Assembly (NCBI GenBank): GCA_945892985.1 | Contig: CAMDDU010000002.1 | Coordinates: 113,568-177,567, forward strand | Direction of reading: 5' to 3' | Source of the DNA: CAITSH01 sp945892985 | GTDB taxonomy: Bacteria > Pseudomonadota > Gammaproteobacteria > Burkholderiales > SG8-39 | Length of the DNA stretch: 64,000 nt | Shown: positions 25,915 through 35,044 of the stretch, in pieces | Position numbering within the stretch: position 1 is the stretch's first letter | Layout: every line of letters begins with the position of its first letter | Notes under the pieces: model-generated | The model's input: the letters and a program-made list of their open reading frames with translations, nothing else | What the model was told of the DNA's origin: nothing | Databases searched by the model: none | Made by a program: the position numbers and the translations under genes

Positions 25915-26781
25915 ATGAAAGCGAGCGCCGCGCGGGAGTCGGCCCCGCAAAAAGCGATGCGTATCTGGGCGCAAAGCGCGAGCGACCTTTCGGTTCACAC
26001 CCTGTTTGGTGCGACGATTGCGCAGCACGGCAGGCGGGTGTGCCAGGCCGACACGCAGATTGATGTGCATGGCCTCGCGCCGGGCACCTATCCGCCGGGC
26101 ATGACTGCCACGGAGATTTGTTGCGAGTACCCGGCCACCCATCACATGCTTTCCCTGCAGGTCATGGAAAACGCCCTGCGCGCCGAGCGCGAGGGCTATG
26201 ACGCGATGGTGGTGACCTCATTCATGGATCACGGCTGCGAACTGGCGCGCAGCGCGGTGGATATTCCGGTAGTGGGTCTTGGCAGTACGGCCTTGCGTGT
26301 TGCCTCGGCAGCGGGGCGTGCGCTGGGTCTGGTGTCGCACGATGCGGACCAGCGCAAGGTGGTGCGCAATCTCATCCACTATCACGGCTTTGACAAAAAT
26401 GTCCGCCTACTCGCCGCGCTTGATCCGGGCCTGAGCACCGAGGACCTTGATGCAGGCATGAACGGATCGCCGGTGCTGCTGCAGCGTTTTTCCGAGCAGA
26501 TCGACCCGTTCATCAAGGCCGGGGTCGATCTCATCGTCCCGGCCGAGGGTTTTCTGGCCGGCGCGCTTTATCTTGCCGGTGTGCGCGAGGTGCGCGGCAT
26601 TCCCGTCTTCGACGGTCTTGGGGCGGCCTTTGCGTTTGCCGAAATGATGGTGCGCTTGCGCCGCCATGCCGGGCTCGAAGCAAGCAGAAGCGGCGACTAC
26701 GCCAAGGCACCCGCTGCCGCCATCGAGCACGTGCGCGCGGTGACCATGGGCGCAATGCAAGCTGCGCAGGGAAGGGGATAG
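25915..26781 (+). CDS. Asp/Glu/hydantoin racemase-family protein lacking classical cysteines
   Basis: A 288-residue protein whose overall pattern follows the hydantoin racemase family: an early strand MRIWAQS, YDAMVVTSFMDHGCELARS, IPVVGLGSTALRVASAAG and GVDLIVPAEGFLAGALY. The two cysteines that normally act as acid and base appear replaced: Ser in TSFMDHG, and Pro-Ala-Glu in VPAEGF where racemases have a Gly-Cys. It may be a related decarboxylase or isomerase rather than a racemase. The ATG at 25915 has GGGAGGG upstream. It opens an operon with SDR, hydratase and Bug genes. Confidence 0.75.
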   Translation: MKASAARESAPQKAMRIWAQSASDLSVHTLFGATIAQHGRRVCQADTQIDVHGLAPGTYPPGMTATEICCEYPATHHMLSLQVMENALRAEREGYDAMVVTSFMDHGCELARSAVDIPVVGLGSTALRVASAAGRALGLVSHDADQRKVVRNLIHYHGFDKNVRLLAALDPGLSTEDLDAGMNGSPVLLQRFSEQIDPFIKAGVDLIVPAEGFLAGALYLAGVREVRGIPVFDGLGAAFAFAEMMVRLRRHAGLEASRSGDYAKAPAAAIEHVRAVTMGAMQAAQGRG

Positions 26782-26783
26782 AA

Positions 26784-27566
26784 ATGCTCAAAGGCAGGAG
26801 TGCACTGATCACCGGATCGCTGGACGGGATAGGATTTGCCATCGCATCGGCGCTGGCGGCAAAGGGCGCCAATGTGATGCTCAACGGGTTTGGCGACGCG
26901 GCGATGATTGGCGAACGCCTGAAGACCTTGCGCGCGTTTGGCGTGGACGCGGATTACCACGGCGCCGACCTGTCCATCCCGGCGCAGATCGAAGACATGG
27001 TGGCCGCCGCGGAAAAGCGCTTTGGCAGCGTGGATATTGCCGTCAACAACGCGGTCACGCGCACCTGGGGCAATATCGACGAGCTGGCGGTGGAAAAATG
27101 GAACTACGCGCTTGCCGTCAACCTCAGCGCGCCCTTTCATGTCCTGCGCCTCACCATGCCGGGGATGAAAAAACGCATGTGGGGCCGCATCATCAACCTG
27201 GCGTCCAATTACGGCGTGGCCGGAACGCGGCGGCGCGTCGATTATGTGAGTACCAAGCATGCTGTGGTCGGCCTGACCAAGGTCGCCGCGCTGGAGGGCC
27301 TGCCCTTTAACATCACCGCGAACGCGCTTTGCCCCGGCGCCACGCTCACCCCCAACGCACGCAAGCTGGTTGCGCAAAGAATGCAGGCGAAGGGCCTGTC
27401 CGAGGCGGACGCGACCACCGACTACCTTTCCGACCGCCAGCCGTCGCGGCGCTTTATCCCGCCGGAAAAAGTCGGTGCCTTCGCCGCCTTCCTGTGCAGT
27501 GAGGACGCCAGCGAAATTACCGGCTCGCCGCTGGCAATCGACGGTGGCTGGCTGGCATTTTCCTGA
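26784..27566 (+). CDS. SDR-family dehydrogenase (3-hydroxybutyrate dehydrogenase-like)
   Basis: A 260-residue short-chain dehydrogenase. The cofactor motif is TGSLDGIG, followed by VNNAV. The catalytic Ser/Tyr/Lys lie in NLASNYGVAG and DYVSTKHAVVGLTKVAALEG, closest in layout to 3-hydroxybutyrate dehydrogenases. These NAD enzymes interconvert a beta-hydroxy acid and a beta-keto acid. A two-base gap separates it from the racemase-like gene, so both are cotranscribed. Confidence 0.88.
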   Translation: MLKGRSALITGSLDGIGFAIASALAAKGANVMLNGFGDAAMIGERLKTLRAFGVDADYHGADLSIPAQIEDMVAAAEKRFGSVDIAVNNAVTRTWGNIDELAVEKWNYALAVNLSAPFHVLRLTMPGMKKRMWGRIINLASNYGVAGTRRRVDYVSTKHAVVGLTKVAALEGLPFNITANALCPGATLTPNARKLVAQRMQAKGLSEADATTDYLSDRQPSRRFIPPEKVGAFAAFLCSEDASEITGSPLAIDGGWLAFS

Positions 27567-27673
27567 GCAGCGACAGGCGGTCTATATTTTTTATTCAAGC
27601 TCCGCGCGCCCCGCGCCGGAGATGTGCAAACCAATAAGCCGCGCCTTGAGCGGCATCGTAAAGTGAGGAAGCT

Positions 27674-28486
27674 GTGGAAGCATCCGACGTAATTCGTGCC
27701 GCGCAACTTTTTGTCGAGGCCCGCCGCAGCGGCAAGCCGATTCGCGAACTGCCCGAAGCCTGCCGACCCGCGCATACGCGCGATGTCAACGCCATTGTCG
27801 ATGCCGTCACCGACATTCTAGTCAGGGAGGATGGCGAAACCATAGGCGGCTGGAAAATCGGGTTTGTATTCAGTCCGCGGCAGGTGCCGATGGTCTGCCC
27901 GCTCTTTAACTCGCGCTTGTTCAAGAGCCCGGCGCGCGTGCCGCTTGCGCTTACACCGGCGCTGCGCATCGAACCGGAGATTTCCTTCCGCCTGAAGCAG
28001 GATCTTCCCGCGCGTGCCAAGGCGTATCGCGCCGAAGAGCTTGCCGGGATGCTCACCGCCTGCGCGTCGCTGGAAATCATCGACTCACGTTTTGACACCA
28101 GCCTGCGCTCGATTCGCCAGATCATCGACAACCCGAAAACCCGCCTCGAGGCGATGGCCGACAACAACACCACCGGCGCCTATATCACCGCGGAGGGCCG
28201 CGACGACTGGCAGGACTTTGATTTTGCCGCAATCAAGATGAGCATGCGCACACCATCGCGTGTGATTGTCGAGTCGACGGGCGGGCACGCATTTTCCGAC
28301 CCGTTCCTTCCCTGTGTCGTGCTTGCCAACGAGATGCGCCATCGCGGCGGTATGCGCGCAGGCGATCTTCTTGTGACAGGCTCGTTCAGCGGATTCTTTG
28401 AAGTGGCCCCCGACGAACCTGTGACGGCGGAGTTTGCCGGTTTCGGTTCGGCAGAGGCGACGTTTTCCACAACATCCACAAAATAA
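27674..28486 (+). CDS. 2-keto-4-pentenoate hydratase-like protein (MhpD/FAH family)
   Basis: A 270-residue protein of the fumarylacetoacetate hydrolase fold, starting at GTG after GAGGAAG. The typical MhpD/decarboxylase elements are GGWKIGF, the metal-binding Glu region IEPEISFRL, CASLEIIDSRF and NNTTGAYI. MhpD hydrates 2-hydroxypenta-2,4-dienoate in meta-cleavage pathways. It stands 107 bases behind the SDR gene and 31 bases before a Bug gene. Confidence 0.85.
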   Translation: MEASDVIRAAQLFVEARRSGKPIRELPEACRPAHTRDVNAIVDAVTDILVREDGETIGGWKIGFVFSPRQVPMVCPLFNSRLFKSPARVPLALTPALRIEPEISFRLKQDLPARAKAYRAEELAGMLTACASLEIIDSRFDTSLRSIRQIIDNPKTRLEAMADNNTTGAYITAEGRDDWQDFDFAAIKMSMRTPSRVIVESTGGHAFSDPFLPCVVLANEMRHRGGMRAGDLLVTGSFSGFFEVAPDEPVTAEFAGFGSAEATFSTTSTK

Positions 28487-28517
28487 CGGGTGCGAAAGCA
28501 CCCACAAGGAGGCGGTC

Positions 28518-29477
28518 ATGATCAAGTGTTTACTGCAACTGTTGTTGTCGTCGTTTTGCGCCGTATCGTTTGCGGCGATGGGGCAGGCCTTTCCGTCCAA
28601 ACCGATTCGCATCGTCGTGCCATTCGGTCCTGGTTCGGCAACCGACACCATCACGCGCCTTCTGGTCGACAAGGCCGGCAAGAGCCTCGGCACCACTTTC
28701 ATCGTCGACAATAAACCGGGGGCCAACGGATTGATCGCGGCCCGCGAGGTGGTGGGATCGCCCAAGGATGGCTACACGATCATCATCTCGTCCAACTCGG
28801 CGCACGCCGCCAATCAGTATCTTTACAAGAATCTGGGGTATGACCCGGTCAAGGACTTTGCCCCCATCACCGGGCTCACAACGAATCCGCATGTGTTCGT
28901 TGTGCGCGCGTCCCTGCCCGTGCAAAACCTCAAGGAACTGATCCAGTACGGCAAGGACAATCCGGGCAAGCTCAATTTTGGCGCCGGCAACACCGGCGGG
29001 CTCGCCAACGCATCGCTGATGAAAAGCATTGGTGGGTTCACCGCAGCCGAAATCTCCTACAAGTCACCGCCTGCGGCGGTGGTCGACCTGCTTGGCGGCC
29101 GCATCGATTTTCTTGCGGTTGATTACTTTATCGTCAATGACCAGATTCGTGCCGGCGCCCTGCGCGCGCTGGCGGTGACTTCGAAAACCCGCCTCAAGGC
29201 GCTGCCCAATATCCCGACAGTGGCCGAGACCCTGCCCGGCTACGAACTCAACGGCTGGGTCGCCGCCTTCGCGCCGGCTGGAACGCCGGGCGATGCCGTA
29301 GCCAAACTCAACAAGGCTTTTGCCGATGTGATCCGTTCGCCGGAATTTGAGACTTACATGGAGCGCCAGGGTATGCAGGGATTTGTCACCACGCCCGAAG
29401 AACTCGGCGCGTTCCAGCGCGAGCAGGTGACCAAGTGGGCTGAGGTCTTGAAAAAAGCCGGTGTGGAAAGGGAGTAA
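28518..29477 (+). CDS. TctC/Bug-family binding protein
   Basis: About 319 residues. The start MIKCLLQLLLSSFC at 28518 follows an AAGGAGG ribosome site; the signal peptide ends near AAMGQA. The mature start FPSKPIRIVVPFGPGSATD and DNKPGANGLIAAREVVGSPK are typical. It lies within the operon that runs from the racemase-like gene to the two following SDR genes, suggesting that it supplies that pathway's substrate. Confidence 0.9.
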   Translation: MIKCLLQLLLSSFCAVSFAAMGQAFPSKPIRIVVPFGPGSATDTITRLLVDKAGKSLGTTFIVDNKPGANGLIAAREVVGSPKDGYTIIISSNSAHAANQYLYKNLGYDPVKDFAPITGLTTNPHVFVVRASLPVQNLKELIQYGKDNPGKLNFGAGNTGGLANASLMKSIGGFTAAEISYKSPPAAVVDLLGGRIDFLAVDYFIVNDQIRAGALRALAVTSKTRLKALPNIPTVAETLPGYELNGWVAAFAPAGTPGDAVAKLNKAFADVIRSPEFETYMERQGMQGFVTTPEELGAFQREQVTKWAEVLKKAGVERE

Positions 29478-29480
29478 GGC

Positions 29481-30218
29481 ATGAGTGTCAAAGGCAAGGT
29501 GGCGATTGTCACGGGCGGTGCATCGGGCATGGGCCGCGCTTCGGCGCTGCTGCTGGGCGCGAACGGGGCGAAGGTGGTGGTGGCGGACCGCGACGAGGCG
29601 GGGGCTGTTTCTGCAGCGGCGCAAATCGTGGCGGCTGGCGGCATTGCCATGGCGGCGGCATGTGATGTGGGTGACTCTGCCGCGGTCGCCGGCCTGGTAG
29701 CGCGCACGCAGGCCGAGTACGGCCGCATCGATGTTCTCATGCATGCCGCCGGCATCTGCCCGCGCAAGCCTTTTTTGGAAATGCAGGACGAGGACTGGCG
29801 CGCCGTGTTGCGGGTCAACCTTGACGGCACTTTTTACATCACGCGTGATGTCGGACGCGTGATGGCGGCGCAAAAGGCCGGGACGATGATCCTGGTCACC
29901 TCGGACCGCGGGGTCTACGGCAGTATCGATTACGCGCACTATGCCGCGTCAAAGGGCGGCATGATCGCGCTCACCAAGAGCCTTGCTCTGACCATGGGCA
30001 AATATGGCGTCACGGTTAACGCCCTTAACCCCGGCGTCACCGATACGCCGCTGGCACGCGCCGCGGTGGTGCAGTGGCAGGAGAAAATGGCACTCGACGT
30101 GCTCGGCAGTTACAGCACGCCCGAGGAGATCGCCGAGACGGTGCTGTTTCTCGCCGGAACCGCAGGCGCATTCATGACCGGCCAGGTTGTGGGCGTGCGT
30201 ATGCGCTACGGCGCCTAG
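29481..30218 (+). CDS. SDR-family oxidoreductase
   Basis: A 245-residue short-chain dehydrogenase starting three bases after the Bug stop. Cofactor motif TGGASGMG, then HAAGI where most members have NNAG. The catalytic Ser is in VTSDRG and Tyr/Lys in HYAASKGG. The C-terminus is unusual: most SDR proteins end with a Val-Asp-Gly-Gly motif after TGQ, but here it reads GQVVGVRMRYGA. The substrate is unknown. Confidence 0.88.
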   Translation: MSVKGKVAIVTGGASGMGRASALLLGANGAKVVVADRDEAGAVSAAAQIVAAGGIAMAAACDVGDSAAVAGLVARTQAEYGRIDVLMHAAGICPRKPFLEMQDEDWRAVLRVNLDGTFYITRDVGRVMAAQKAGTMILVTSDRGVYGSIDYAHYAASKGGMIALTKSLALTMGKYGVTVNALNPGVTDTPLARAAVVQWQEKMALDVLGSYSTPEEIAETVLFLAGTAGAFMTGQVVGVRMRYGA

Positions 30219-30226
30219 GCGCAGCC

Positions 30227-31018
30227 ATGCCGACGGCCGTGGCATTGCCAGCGATGTCTGATTTGAAGGGGAAGGTGGTTTTGGTCACCGGCGCGAGCAG
30301 TGGCATTGGCGCGGCTGCCGCGCGGGCCTTTGGCGCTGCCGGCTGCCGGGTGGCGATCCATTGCCATACCGGTCTGGAACGTGCCGAAGCTGTCGCGACT
30401 GATGTGCGCACTGCCGGTGGTGATGCCCTCGTGCTGGCCGGGGATGTGACGGCGGCGGGGGTGCCCCGTCGCATCGTGACGCAGACCGTGGACGCGTTCG
30501 CGCGCATCGATGTCCTGGTCAACAATGCCGGTGGGCTGGTCGCGCGCGTCAAGGTGGCCGATTATGACGATGCCTATCTTGATGCCATCCTTGCGCTCAA
30601 CGTCAGGCAGGTCGCGCACTTTGTGCGCGAGGCGGTGCGGGCGATGCGCCTGCAAGGGGGCGGTGGCTGCATCATCAATGTCGGTTCCAGCGCCGCCCGC
30701 CACGGCGGTGGCGTCGGTTCGGTGATCTATGCGGCGACCAAGGGGTTTATATCCAGCGCGACGCATGGCTGGGCGAAGGAACTCGCCGCGGATGGCATTC
30801 GCGTCAACGCCGTCTCTCCGGGCGTGATCATGACGCCTTTCCATGCGGGCTTTACCCCGCCCGAGGCCCTTGAGGCATCGCGTGCCGCGATCCCGCAAAA
30901 GCGAATCGGCAGCGCCAGTGAGTGCGCAGGAACCATGCTCTACCTTGCCTCGGAAACGATGAGCAGTTTTGTGACCGGACAGGTGATTGAGGTGAACGGC
31001 GGCCAGATCATGTCCTAG
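30227..31018 (+). CDS. SDR-family oxidoreductase
   Basis: About 263 residues (255 if the second Met at 30254 is used; neither start has a strong ribosome site). Motifs TGASSGIG, NNAGG, then Ser in NVGSSAARHGGG and Tyr/Lys in IYAATKGF. The C-terminal TGQVIEVNGGQIMS is standard, unlike the preceding SDR. It follows that SDR gene by eight bases and is the last gene of the operon. The two adjacent SDR genes are different enough that they are not a recent duplication. Confidence 0.88.
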   Translation: MPTAVALPAMSDLKGKVVLVTGASSGIGAAAARAFGAAGCRVAIHCHTGLERAEAVATDVRTAGGDALVLAGDVTAAGVPRRIVTQTVDAFARIDVLVNNAGGLVARVKVADYDDAYLDAILALNVRQVAHFVREAVRAMRLQGGGGCIINVGSSAARHGGGVGSVIYAATKGFISSATHGWAKELAADGIRVNAVSPGVIMTPFHAGFTPPEALEASRAAIPQKRIGSASECAGTMLYLASETMSSFVTGQVIEVNGGQIMS

Positions 31019-31084
31019 CAGCACTCAGCCCAAAGGCCGCGCGGTTTTTTTGGGGGGATGGGCTTGGCGCGGTAAAATGCACCC

Positions 31085-31369
31085 ATGCCTCTTTACGAAT
31101 ACGCCCCCACCGCCGGCCATTGCGAACAGTGCAAGGGCGGGTTCGAGGTGATGCAGCGCATTGCCGACGACAAGCTGACGCAATGCCCGGCCTGTGGCCA
31201 GGCCTGCGAGCGGCAGATCAGCCGCGTCGCGCTGGGCGGAAAATATTCCACTTCCGAGGCCGCCATCAAGCGCTCCGGGTTCACGCGCTACCAGAAGGCC
31301 GAGAACGGCGTCTATGAGCGCACCGCGGGCAGCGAAGGCCCCGCGGTCATTTACCGCAACAAGACCTGA
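31085..31369 (+). CDS. FmdB-family zinc ribbon protein
   Basis: A 94-residue protein beginning MPLYEYAPTAGHCEQCKGGF with a second Cys pair in CPACGQAC, forming a zinc ribbon. The C-terminal half (YSTSEAAIKRSGFTRYQKAE) is less conserved. FmdB proteins are putative regulators, first named near the formamidase operon. The typical FmdB start has Cys earlier in the sequence (YEYxCxxC); here only the second position of that pair is kept in the usual place, as CEQC after a longer loop. Confidence 0.75.
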   Translation: MPLYEYAPTAGHCEQCKGGFEVMQRIADDKLTQCPACGQACERQISRVALGGKYSTSEAAIKRSGFTRYQKAENGVYERTAGSEGPAVIYRNKT

Positions 31370-31409
31370 GCGTGCGCAGTGGCCCGCCGCGATCACGCGT
31401 AAAGATCAC

Positions 31410-31622
31410 ATGAGCACAGCGAATCCGGCGGGGAAATACCGTCATTACAAGGGCGGCGAGTACGAAGTCATAGACGTCGCCATTCATTCCGAAACGCACG
31501 AAGCCATGGTCGTCTACCGGCCGCTTTACGGTGAAGGCAGGCTGTGGGTGCGGCCCCTGGCGATGTTTGTCGAGAACGTGGTCGTCGACGGTGTCACGCT
31601 GCCGCGCTTTGCGCCAATCTGA
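31410..31622 (+). CDS. DUF1653-family small protein
   Basis: A 70-residue protein from the ATG at 31410. The sequence GKYRHYKGGEYEVIDVAIHS followed by VVYRPLYGEGRLWVRPLAMF matches the compact beta fold of DUF1653. The function is unknown. It follows FmdB closely; the two may be cotranscribed. Confidence 0.85.
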   Translation: MSTANPAGKYRHYKGGEYEVIDVAIHSETHEAMVVYRPLYGEGRLWVRPLAMFVENVVVDGVTLPRFAPI

Positions 31623-31701
31623 GCCAATCGCCCCGGACTGAGCTTGCCCATCGTATTGCGGTATTGGCGTCAGCGGGCTGGAAACTTACACAGGAACCGA
31701 A

Positions 31702-32991
31702 ATGAAACTGAGCATCCTCGACCCCGGCCATTTTCATGCCGCGCTGCTGCAAAAGAACATGTATGACGATGTCGATCCGACGGCGCATGTCTATGCGCCG
31801 CAGGGGCCGGACCTGCAGGATTACCTGGCCAAAATCGCCCTGTTCAACGCGCGCGCCGACAAGCCCACGCGCTGGGTGACCGAACTTTGCACCGACGCCG
31901 ATTTCCTTGAGCGCTGCATGCGCGACAAGGCCGGCGACCTGGTGGTGATCTGTGGCAACAACCGCCGCAAGACCGAGTACCTGGGCAAGCTCATAGCCGC
32001 CGGCACCCATGTGCTTGCCGACAAGCCCATGGTCATCGACGCCACCGGCTTTGCACAGCTGGAAAAGACCTTCGCCGTCGCGGCAAAAAACGGCGCGCTC
32101 CTTTACGACATCATGACCGAGCGCCACGAGATCACCACCTTGCTGCAGAAGGCGTTCTCCATGCTGCCGGCGGTGTTTGGCACGCTGCAGCAGGGCGACG
32201 CCGCCAATCCGGCCGTGACCAAGGAAAGCGTGCATCACTTCTCAAAAATCGTTTCGGGTGCGCCGCTCAAGCGCCCGGGCTGGTGCTTTGACGTGGCGCA
32301 GCAAGGCGAGGGCATCGTTGATGTCACCACGCACCTTGTCGACCTGGTGCAGTGGGAATGCTTTCCCGGCGAGATTATCGATTACCGGACTGATATCGAA
32401 ATGCTCGGCGCGCGGCGCTGGCCGACTGCAATCGCCCCGGCGCAATTCGAGAAGGTCACACAACGCAAGAGCTGGCCCGCTTACCTGGAAAAAGACGTAC
32501 AGGCGGACGGCTCGCTGCATGTCTATGCCAACGGCGAATTCACCTATCGTATCCGCGGCGTGCACGCCAAGGTTTCGGTGTTGTGGAATTTCGAGGCGCC
32601 GCCGGGCAGCGCCGACACGCATTTTTCCGTCATGCGCGGCAGCAAGTCGAACCTGGTCATCCGCCAGGGCAAGGAACAGAACTACCAGCCTGCCCTTTAC
32701 ATCGAATCGTCAAACGGCGCGGACGCGAAGACTTTCGCTTCCGCGTGCGAAGCTGCGCTCATTAGCGTCGAGGCGGCCTACCCCGGCATAGGCATGCGGC
32801 AGTCCGGTGCCGGCTTTGAGGTCACCGTTCCCGCTTCGTATCACATCGGGCACGAGGCGCACTTCGGGCAGGTTGCCGAAGAATTCCTCGGCTATCTCAA
32901 GGCCGGTGCCATGCCGGCCTGGGAGGTGCCCAATATGCTGGCCAAGTATTTCACGACAACCCAGGCCCTGGCGCTCGCGCGGCGGGCCTGA
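31702..32991 (+). CDS. Gfo/Idh/MocA-type oxidoreductase with a C-terminal oxidoreductase domain
   Basis: A 429-residue protein, no signal peptide. The N-terminal Rossmann-like part (MKLSILDPGHFHAALLQKNM, then VVICGNNRRKTEYLGKLIAA and VLADKPMVI) follows the Gfo/Idh/MocA plan, although the first Gly-rich motif is reduced to DPGHFHA. The middle KRPGWCFDVAQQGEGIVDVTTH with LVDLVQW is highly conserved in these sugar-type oxidoreductases. These enzymes oxidise or reduce sugars with NAD(P). Its gene is only two bases from a cytochrome c gene, an unusual neighbour. Confidence 0.85.
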   Translation: MKLSILDPGHFHAALLQKNMYDDVDPTAHVYAPQGPDLQDYLAKIALFNARADKPTRWVTELCTDADFLERCMRDKAGDLVVICGNNRRKTEYLGKLIAAGTHVLADKPMVIDATGFAQLEKTFAVAAKNGALLYDIMTERHEITTLLQKAFSMLPAVFGTLQQGDAANPAVTKESVHHFSKIVSGAPLKRPGWCFDVAQQGEGIVDVTTHLVDLVQWECFPGEIIDYRTDIEMLGARRWPTAIAPAQFEKVTQRKSWPAYLEKDVQADGSLHVYANGEFTYRIRGVHAKVSVLWNFEAPPGSADTHFSVMRGSKSNLVIRQGKEQNYQPALYIESSNGADAKTFASACEAALISVEAAYPGIGMRQSGAGFEVTVPASYHIGHEAHFGQVAEEFLGYLKAGAMPAWEVPNMLAKYFTTTQALALARRA

Positions 32992-32993
32992 GC

Positions 32994-33731
32994 ATGCGCC
33001 GGCGCGCGGCCATGACATGGGCACGTGTCGCCTGCATTGCCATGCTAGCGGCCGTGCTGTTTGGCAGCCGGTTGCCCGGGGCGCTGGCCGCCGATGCCAC
33101 GCCGCGGCGCGTGCCCGACACCATGGCCGAGCGCGTGCTTGCCTGTGTCGCCTGCCACGGCGAGGAGGGCCGCGCGACGGCCGAGGGTTATTTCCCGCGC
33201 ATCGCCGGCAAGCCGGCCGCTTACCTTTACAACCAGTTGGTGAATTTTCGTGACGGCAAGCGCGTCAATCCGATGATGACTTATCTTGTCGACAAGCTCG
33301 GTGACGCCTACCTGCGCGACATCGCCGCCCACTTCGCGGCGCTCAATCCGCCCTACGCGGCGCCGCAGGCGGGCAAGGCGAGCGCAGCCCAGAGCGCGCG
33401 TGGCCGGCAACTAGCCACCGCGGGCGATGCCGCGCTCAAATTGCCCGCCTGTGCCGCCTGCCACGGTGAGCGTCTGACCGGCGTCGCGCCCGCGGTTCCC
33501 GGATTGCTGGGCCTGCCGCGCGACTATCTGGCCTCGCAACTGGGCGCCTGGAAAAACAAGTCGCGCCACGCTGCAGCACCCGACTGCATGGCCGAAGTGG
33601 TAGGCCTCTTGTCCGCTGCCGATATGGCTGCTGTGACCGCGTGGCTGTCTGCGCAAGCGGTGCCGGCGCAGTCTGGCGCGGCGCCGCCCGCGTTGAAAGC
33701 GCTGCCGCTGGCATGCGGCGGGCTGCGTTGA
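32994..33731 (+). CDS. diheme cytochrome c (c4-like)
   Basis: A 245-residue protein with an export signal (hydrophobic ACIAMLAAVLFG) and two haem sites: CVACHG near residue 50 and CAACHG in the second half. Likely Met ligands are in NPMMTYLV and APDCMAEVV. The two-domain layout is that of cytochrome c4, a periplasmic electron carrier to terminal oxidases. The stop overlaps the start of the next cytochrome gene (TGATG). Confidence 0.9.
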   Translation: MRRRAAMTWARVACIAMLAAVLFGSRLPGALAADATPRRVPDTMAERVLACVACHGEEGRATAEGYFPRIAGKPAAYLYNQLVNFRDGKRVNPMMTYLVDKLGDAYLRDIAAHFAALNPPYAAPQAGKASAAQSARGRQLATAGDAALKLPACAACHGERLTGVAPAVPGLLGLPRDYLASQLGAWKNKSRHAAAPDCMAEVVGLLSAADMAAVTAWLSAQAVPAQSGAAPPALKALPLACGGLR

Positions 33732-35044
33732 TGCGCGCTTTGCGCCACGGCTTGCTCGGTTTGGTCGCGCTGTTTGCGCTGGCGCTGGCCGGCCTGTTCG
33801 CGCTTTCGTTGTTGCCTGAGCGCGAGGAGGGCGGTGCCAGCCCCGTCGCAAGGCAAGACCAAGAGGCGGCGACACCGGCCGATTTGCTTGCCCGGGGCCG
33901 TTACCTCGCGCTGGCCGGCAATTGCGCCGGCTGTCATACGGCGCGTGGCGGCGGCGCTTATGCTGGTGGGCGAGCAGTGCGCACGCCCTTTGGCACGGTC
34001 TACACATCCAACCTCACCCCTGACGCCGCCACCGGCCTTGGCGCCTGGAGCGCCGGGGATTTCTGGCGCGCCATGCACCACGGCCGTTCCCGCGACGGAC
34101 GGCTGCTCTATCCGGTGTTTCCGTATCCGAACTACACGCGCGTGACGCGCGCCGACAGCGACGCGCTGCATGCCTTTCTCAAGACTGTGCCCGCGCTGGC
34201 GCAGGCCAACACCGCGCATGCCTTGCGTTTTCCGTACAACAACCGGTTGCTGCTCGCCGCCTGGCGCGCGCTTTACTTCAAGCCCGGTGTGTATCAAAAC
34301 GATGCGCGCGAGAACGCGGCGTGGAACCGCGGCGCTTATCTGGTGCAAGGGCTTGGCCATTGCAGCGCCTGCCATACCGGGCGCGACGCGCTGGGCGGCC
34401 CCGAGCGCAGCGCAGACCTGGCGGGCGGCATGATCCCTATGCTCGACTGGTATGCGCCCTCGCTCAACTCTGATGCGCAAGCGGGCCTGGGCGCATGGCA
34501 GGCGCACGAAATCGTAGCCTTGTTGCGCACCGGCACGTCGCCGCGCGGCGCCGTGTCTGGCCCCATGGCCGGCGTGGTGTACCAAAGCCTGCAACACCTT
34601 GATGAGCGCGACCTGCGGGCCATGGCTGTGTATCTCAAATCGCTGCCGCCGACGGCGCCGCCGCGTGCCGGCGCCGTGCCGCCGGTGGCCGAGGCGCAGC
34701 GCAAGGCGGTCATGGCCGCGGGGGCAAAGCTCTACGACAGACACTGTGCCGACTGCCATGCCGCCGGTGGTGAGGGCATCGCCCCGGCCTATCCGCCGCT
34801 CGCGGGCAACCGCAGCATCAGCATGGACTCGGCCGCAAACGCGATACGCATCGTACTCAATGGCGGCTTTGCACCGGCGACCGCCGGCAATCCACGCCCC
34901 TATGGCATGCCGCCGTTTCGCGTCAGCCTGAACGACGCAGAAATCGCGGCGGTGGTGTCCTATATTCGCAACAGCTGGGGCAGTCGCGTCGGCTTGGTGT
35001 CGCCGCTCGAAGTGGACCGACATCGTTCCACGCCTGTGGATTGA
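33731..35044 (+). CDS. triheme cytochrome c, dehydrogenase-subunit type
   Basis: A 437-residue protein with an N-terminal membrane anchor (LLGLVALFALALAGLFALSLL) and three haem sites: CAGCHT, CSACHT and CADCHA. The layout and the stretch TPFGTVYTSNLTPD match the cytochrome subunits of membrane-bound alcohol, aldehyde or gluconate dehydrogenases (AdhB-like), which pass electrons from a periplasmic dehydrogenase to ubiquinone. The catalytic subunit one would expect next to it (GMC or PQQ enzyme) is not adjacent; the nearest GMC gene is at the left end of the window. Confidence 0.9.
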   Translation: MRALRHGLLGLVALFALALAGLFALSLLPEREEGGASPVARQDQEAATPADLLARGRYLALAGNCAGCHTARGGGAYAGGRAVRTPFGTVYTSNLTPDAATGLGAWSAGDFWRAMHHGRSRDGRLLYPVFPYPNYTRVTRADSDALHAFLKTVPALAQANTAHALRFPYNNRLLLAAWRALYFKPGVYQNDARENAAWNRGAYLVQGLGHCSACHTGRDALGGPERSADLAGGMIPMLDWYAPSLNSDAQAGLGAWQAHEIVALLRTGTSPRGAVSGPMAGVVYQSLQHLDERDLRAMAVYLKSLPPTAPPRAGAVPPVAEAQRKAVMAAGAKLYDRHCADCHAAGGEGIAPAYPPLAGNRSISMDSAANAIRIVLNGGFAPATAGNPRPYGMPPFRVSLNDAEIAAVVSYIRNSWGSRVGLVSPLEVDRHRSTPVD

